Part shown: piece after piece, positions 59,411 to 64,000 of the stretch | Layout of the letters: each line of letters opens with the position of its first letter | How positions within the stretch are numbered: the first letter of the stretch is position 1 | From: Unio delphinus | Taxonomy: Eukaryota; Mollusca; Bivalvia; Unionida; Unionidae | Length of the DNA stretch: 64,000 nt | Reading direction: 5' to 3' | Assembly: GCA_029339505.1 (NCBI GenBank) | Contig: JAQISU010000118.1 | Coordinates: 5,011,501 to 5,075,500, forward strand | Notes under the pieces: model-generated | The model's input: only the letters and a program-made list of their open reading frames with translations | What the model was told of the DNA's origin: nothing | Database searches by the model: none | Translations under genes and position numbers: made by a program

Positions 59411-59501
59411 CTTGCGGTGTAATTTGGAACCTGATGCCATGGTTACGTATGTGGTCTAACGCAGCCCGAATGTATGCATATGATGTAGGTGATCCAGAAC
59501 T
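59411..59501 (-). CDS. Internal exon of a tandem calponin-homology protein (middle of first CH domain)
   Basis: 91-bp internal exon on the minus strand with acceptor TTGTTTTAG and donor GTGAGT. It opens in phase 0 and has 30 whole codons plus one base. The product contains ALDHIRNHGIRF followed by QITPQ, which fits the CH-domain helix and loop written in related proteins as 'AL-x-[FY]-[IL]-x-x-x-G-[IV]-x-[LF]-x-x-I-x-x-x-D-[IV]-x-x-G'. The split Asp codon at its end is completed by the exon at 30404. Together they read PQDILDGDIK across the 29.0-kb intron, the expected order, so no exon is missing between them. Earlier exons, encoding the start of the CH domain, were not recognised between 59502 and the window end. 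Confidence 0.82.
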
Positions 59502-59689
59502 CTAAAACAACAAATTAAATATAAATCTCAGCACAACATTTAAAAAAGTCATCAAATAAAAAAAAATATTTCATACATATAATAATAGATTCACAGAACT
59601 TTTAATAATCAACTATATTGGGTCTACTCAAAGACTGGACCAAACATTATATGGTGTTTTGTGCCTGATCAGGGTTTAAAATTCACTAA
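59502..59689. other. Start of the next upstream intron
   Basis: Minus-strand intron upstream of the exon; T-rich acceptor tract at 59502-59520. It extends beyond the window if no further exon lies before 64000. Confidence 0.6.
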
Positions 59690-61045
59690 TACACATGCAT
59701 AATTTCCCAGTATCAGGTCTATGCACACATGCATAATTTACCCTGTGTTGGGTCTATGCACATATGCATAATTTACTCTGTATTGGGTCTATGCACATAT
59801 GCATAATTTACTCTGTATTAGGTCTATACATGCATGCATACGTTACCATGTATTGGGTCTATGCACATATGCATAATTTACTCTGTATTGGGTCTATGCA
59901 CACATGCATAATTTACTCTGTATTGGGTCTATGCACACATGCATAATTTAACCTGTATTGGGTCTATGCACACATACATAATTTACCCTGTATTGGGTCT
60001 ATGCACACATGCATAATTTAACCTGTATTGGGTCTATGCACACATGCATAATTTACCCTGTACTGGGTCTATGCACATATGCATAATTTACCCTGTATTG
60101 GGTCTATGCACATATGCATAATTTACTCTGTATTGGGTCTATGCACACATGCATAATTTAACCTGTATTGGGTCTATGCACACATGCATAATTTACTCTG
60201 TATTGGGTCTATGCACACATGCATAATTTACTCTGTATTGGGTCTATGCACACATGCATAATTTACTCTGTATTGGGTCTATGCACACATGCATAATTTA
60301 ACCTGTATTGGGTCTATGCACACATGCATAATTTACTCTGTATTGGGTCTATGCACACATGCATAATTTACTCTGTATTGGGTCTATGCACATATGCACA
60401 ATTTACTCTGTATTGGGTCTATGCACACATGCATAATTTAACCTGTATTGGGTCTATGCACACATGCATAATTTACTCTGTATTGGGTCTATGCACACAT
60501 GCATAATTTAACCTGTATTGGGTCTATGCACACATGCATAATTTACCCTGTACTGGGTCTATGCACATATGCATAATTTACCCTGTATTGGGTCTATGCA
60601 CATATGCATAATTTACTCTGTATTGGGTCTATGCACACATGCATAATTTAACCTGTATTGGGTCTATGCACACATGCATAATTTACCCTGTACTGGGTCT
60701 ATGCACACATGCATAATTTACCCTGTATTGGGTCTATGCACACATGCATAATTTAACCTGTATTGGGTCTATGCACACATGCATAATTTAACCTGTATTG
60801 GGTCTATGCACACATGCATAATTTACTCTGTATTGGGTCTATGCACATATGCATAATTTACTCTGTATTGGGTCTATGCACACATGCATAATTTACCCTG
60901 TACTGGGTCTATGCACATATGCATAATTTACCATGTATTGGGTCTATGCACATATGCATAATTTACTCTGTATTGGGTCTATGCACATATGCATAATTTA
61001 CCATGTATTGGGTCTATGCACATATGCATAATTTACCACATATTG
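59690..61045. repeat. 35-bp minisatellite, about 38 copies, with block duplication
   Basis: The unit is 'gggtctatgcacacatgcat' followed by 'aatttaccctgtatt'. Rare variants ('ccctgtactggg' followed by two 'cacatatgc' units) at 60056 and 60546 are 490 bp apart, exactly 14 units, with matching neighbours, showing a duplicated block. The ORFs with MHNLLCIGSMH patterns are passive. Confidence 0.95.
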
Positions 61046-61265
61046 GGCTCTTATATATCCATAATTTACCCTGTATTGGGCTTCCTCAGCTACTTTCAGA
61101 AAGGATCTGAGGTGGTGGAAACTTGTAAATTGAGTTCCTGCCACTACAATAAGAAAAGACCTAAAGTGTAGAGAAAAAATAAATGTACTGCTAAGCTTGG
61201 ATTAGAAACAACAAAGAATATTTTATTAAGTGTACCTTATACTGCAGTCTGCATTTTGTACAGTT
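61046..61265. other. Unique DNA, no feature seen
   Basis: Includes 'gctactttcagaaaggat' and 'ttcctgccactacaataag', which in reverse have an acceptor-like end, but no donor or frame supports an exon. Confidence 0.4.
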
Positions 61266-61462
61266 GCATACTGTATATACTCACTTGAAAGTCAAGTTCA
61301 ATTTGTTCAACTACAAACTGCACAGACCCAGATCTGTCCCATAATGCAATGGCTGATATGGATCTTTGATAATCAGCAGAACAATATATAGCCTGGTCTG
61401 CAGGCCCATTATGCTATGGCAGATCATGAACTTCTTCGTTGCAGTCAAGTTTGACTTAACAA
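61266..61462 (-). mobile_element. Palindromic MITE family, copy (no array)
   Basis: Left arm 'gtatatactcacttgaaa' / 'acaaactgcacagaccca' / 'gatctgtcccataatgca', centre 'gataatcagcagaacaat', right arm 'cattatgctatggcagat' / 'gttgcagtcaagtttgac'. The central 'ttaggagtaa' motif is lost here. Length about 197 bp. Confidence 0.68.
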
Positions 61463-62877
61463 AGGGGGTTAGTGGCAGTAATAAGCAGCCCTGCAGTATG
61501 TGTCAAAAATTACAAATCAACATTTAAAATGTTTTTCTTATCATTATGTTCATAATGTCAAGATAATTAAACTTGTGTAAAATATACTAATAATATATTT
61601 AGTCTGACAGAATCAATGAATAAGTTGACACATGAACAGATCTATTTATATAATATATATGTACTTATATATAATACATATGTACTTTGTGATGCAAGTC
61701 TGGCAGAATCAATGAATAAGTTGACACATGAACACACCTATACTTTGTGACACATGTTACTGACAGTGACTTATCACACCTGTACCTGGTGCATGAAGGT
61801 GCATCTGAATGCAGGGTAACACCTGAAAAATCCCCATGCCCCACCTATCTACTGTAATATATATTTCATTTGTATTTGTTAGTTTTTCCATAATTATGTA
61901 TAATTGTATTTTGGACTTAGCCTTGTTCAAAATCAAGTTCACTGTGTTCCTGACTAGAGATGATGATGTTGTTTATAGTTTGTAAACAAATAATAGTTAT
62001 TATTTCCCTAGGAATGAGGGTTAAATATTTGGATCATTATTAATAGTGGTAACCATATTTATTTGGGTCTGAGATATTGAAATTCACTATAAAAATACCT
62101 AGCCTACCTGATGTTTAACCACATTCCTTATTATAATTTTAGTAACAGATTGTTCTAACAATGAGCTTTTGTCCTACATCATGGCTCTCCATTTTATTAA
62201 AATACATAATCTTATTTATTTGAGAAATCAGTCATTCTAGCTTAAACACTTTTAGGCAGAATCTGCCTTATTGTTGCACTGAGTATTTGATTTGGGTGAA
62301 ATTATTTATTCAAATTATTACTCACTGAAAATAAAAAGTGCTATTAAATAATATTTTTGGACAAAAACATAAATTTGGAATTACAGTGAATACTAATGAA
62401 TACATCTTTGACTATATTATTGTGATTAATTGAAAGACTATTAGTACATCATCACACTTCAGGCTACTGGTACATCAGTACAATAAAAACTACAGGCACA
62501 TCAACACCTTTAATACTCGACCACACTTAATCTTAATTTGAACACCACAGAAACTTAATTAGATTGTTATTTATTAGGACAATGATATTTTAACTATTAG
62601 GGATTTAAATATCAGTACTGTAAGTTCTTTTTCAATTTCCTTTTAGTATTTTAGGGAAATAAATTATTTGTTGAATGTTACAACATTTTTTAGTGTTTGC
62701 TTTATTCTGTTACATAGTTTAAGACCATAGAGGTGTAATACTACCACATCTGTCAATCATGTACTGTCTATTTTCTTTCCAATGGACTACTACCCACTCT
62801 CAAGTGAGTCTCTATTGGATTTTTTGTAATAAAGTCTGGAAATGCTATGCTTGTCTAACAATAATGTGTATGTTGTG
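61463..62877. other. About 1.4 kb, one two-copy repeat, no gene
   Basis: A two-copy repeat of about 100 bp ('gcagaatcaatgaataag' / 'ttgacacatgaacacacc') lies at 61600-61745. The rest is AT-rich with no exon, array or element that I recognise. Confidence 0.5.
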
Positions 62878-62937
62878 TAATGGTTTGTGATGGTTTGTAA
62901 TGGTTTGTAATGGTTTGTGATGGTTTGTGATGGTTCA
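62878..62937. repeat. 10-bp tandem repeat, about 6 copies
   Basis: Copies of 'tggtttgtra', with 'gtga' and 'gtaa' alternating. Confidence 0.92.
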
Positions 62938-63046
62938 TTACCTTGGCCACCTTTACTCCATAACAAGTACAAATATTATAACTGCTATGATTTTACTTTC
63001 CTTCAAACAAAACTTTCATTACATTTTTGCTATGACCCTAAAATTA

Positions 63047-63640
63047 GTCTCTTATAAAGTGTATAACATTCAAATGATCTCTAATAAAGTGTATACCATT
63101 CAAATGATCTCTAATAAAGTGAGATACATTCAAATGATCTCTAATAAAGTGTATACCATTGAAATGATCAATAATAAAGTGTATATCATTCAAATGATCT
63201 ATAATAAAGTGTATACCATTCAAAAATGATCTCTAATAAAGTTACATAACATTCAAATGATCTCTAATAAAGTGTATACCATTCAAATGATCTCTAATAA
63301 GGTGAGATACATTCAAATGATCTCTAATAAAGTGTATACCATTCAAATGATCTCTAATAAAGTGTATACCATTCAAATGATCCATAATAAAGTGTATACC
63401 ATTCAAAAATGATCTCTAATAAAGTTACATAACATTCAAATGATCTCTAATAAAGTTTATACCATTCAAATGATCTCTAATAAAGTGTATACCATTCAAA
63501 TGATCTCTAATAAAGTGTATACCATTCAAATGATCTCTAATAAAGTGTACACCATTCATATGATCTCTAATAAAGTGTACACCATTCAAATGATCTCTAA
63601 TAAAGTGAGATAACAGTCAAATGATTTCCATTAAAGTAGT
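63047..63640. repeat. Minisatellite, 30-bp unit
   Basis: About 20 copies of 'caaatgatctctaataaagt' + 'gtataccatt', with variants 'gagatacatt' and 'tacataacatt'. A block containing the 'caaaaatgatctctaataa' variant plus 'ttacataac' appears twice (about 63220 and 63403), indicating block duplication. More diverged copies run on to about 63745. Confidence 0.94.
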
Positions 63641-63860
63641 ATAATATTCAAACGATCTCTAATAAAGTGAGACAACATTCAAATGATTTCATTTAAAGTA
63701 GTATAATAATAAAATCATCTTCAGTAAAGTGGTATAACATTCAAATTATGATCTCTGATTGTGTAGAACATGCTATGGTAATATGTAAGGCACAGGTTAT
63801 CATGCAGCTGACATAACCTTCTTGTACAGTAACATGACATATCTGAATTTATGTAAACAG

Positions 63861-64000
63861 GCCTCTGGACACAGGGTGTCACTCAGGTGACATAAATTAA
63901 ACCTTATTTTACACCAACACAACATACCTGTACTTTGTGTTGTAGAGAAGCCTCTGGACACAGGGTGTCAGTCAGGTGACATAAATTAAACCTCATTTTA
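63861..64000. repeat. Two-copy repeat of about 95 bp, cut by the window end
   Basis: 'gcctctggacacagggtgtc' followed by 'aggtgacataaattaaacc' occurs at about 63863 and 63950. The second copy runs into the window end, so more copies may follow. Confidence 0.8.

Noticed and set aside
61046..61170. Minus-strand exon candidate after an acceptor-like 'CTTATTGTAG'
   Set aside because: No matching donor and no CH-like or other recognisable protein sequence in any frame.
63861..64000. Small minus-strand exon near 63935 with a good GTATGT donor
   Set aside because: The sequence around it is a two-copy tandem repeat, the putative exon would be about 26 bp, and its phase cannot be tied to the CH exon at 59411.

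Overview
The window is AT-rich eukaryotic intron-scale DNA, most likely from a mollusc (a bivalve or gastropod is my best guess). I infer this from GT-AG introns more than 20 kb long, several families of degraded non-LTR retrotransposons, a tRNA-derived SINE, short non-autonomous DNA transposons and a very high load of minisatellites. There is no bacterial-style gene organisation, and I saw no rRNA, true tRNA gene or CRISPR array. The species call is inference only.

Protein-coding content: I can support one host gene, on the minus strand, as three short internal exons read in the order 59501-59411, 30404-30327 and 5909-5801. They join in one continuous reading frame across introns of about 29.0 kb and 24.4 kb. 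The joined product has the second half of a calponin-homology (CH) domain, a short linker and the first helix of a second CH domain. This is the layout of a tandem-CH actin-binding module (spectrin, alpha-actinin, filamin or nesprin type). The upstream and downstream exons lie outside the window or were not recognised.

Nearly everything else is intronic repeat. By my boundaries about 40% of the window is tandem array. The largest are a 56-bp array at 25.7-29.8 kb, a 42-bp array at 36.7-41.0 kb, an 18-bp array at 51.3-54.3 kb, a 26-bp array at 20.9-24.6 kb and a 35-bp array at 59.7-61.0 kb. Several show higher-order duplication. Most long open reading frames here, including a 1117-codon one, are by-products of arrays whose unit length is a multiple of three and carries no stop.

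Transposable elements: two 5'-truncated LINEs with (ATT)n tails (6846-7925 and 21452-22200), two more LINE remnants (32330-32750 minus, 47697-47935 plus), a candidate solo LTR (19779-20572), two hAT-like MITEs with 8-bp target duplications (34332-35019, 48115-48489), a pogo-like element inside a TA tract (31381-32153), a foldback element (33757-33965), three copies of a tRNA-Leu-like SINE, and roughly ten copies of one palindromic MITE family.

Most interesting pattern: the palindromic MITE family appears to be a repeated source of minisatellites. At least five copies have a tandem array grown from their own sequence, and in four of these the array includes or adjoins the same central segment. 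A second pattern is that four mobile elements sit inside minisatellite arrays, so the array supplies the pre-insertion sequence and allows target-site duplications to be read directly.
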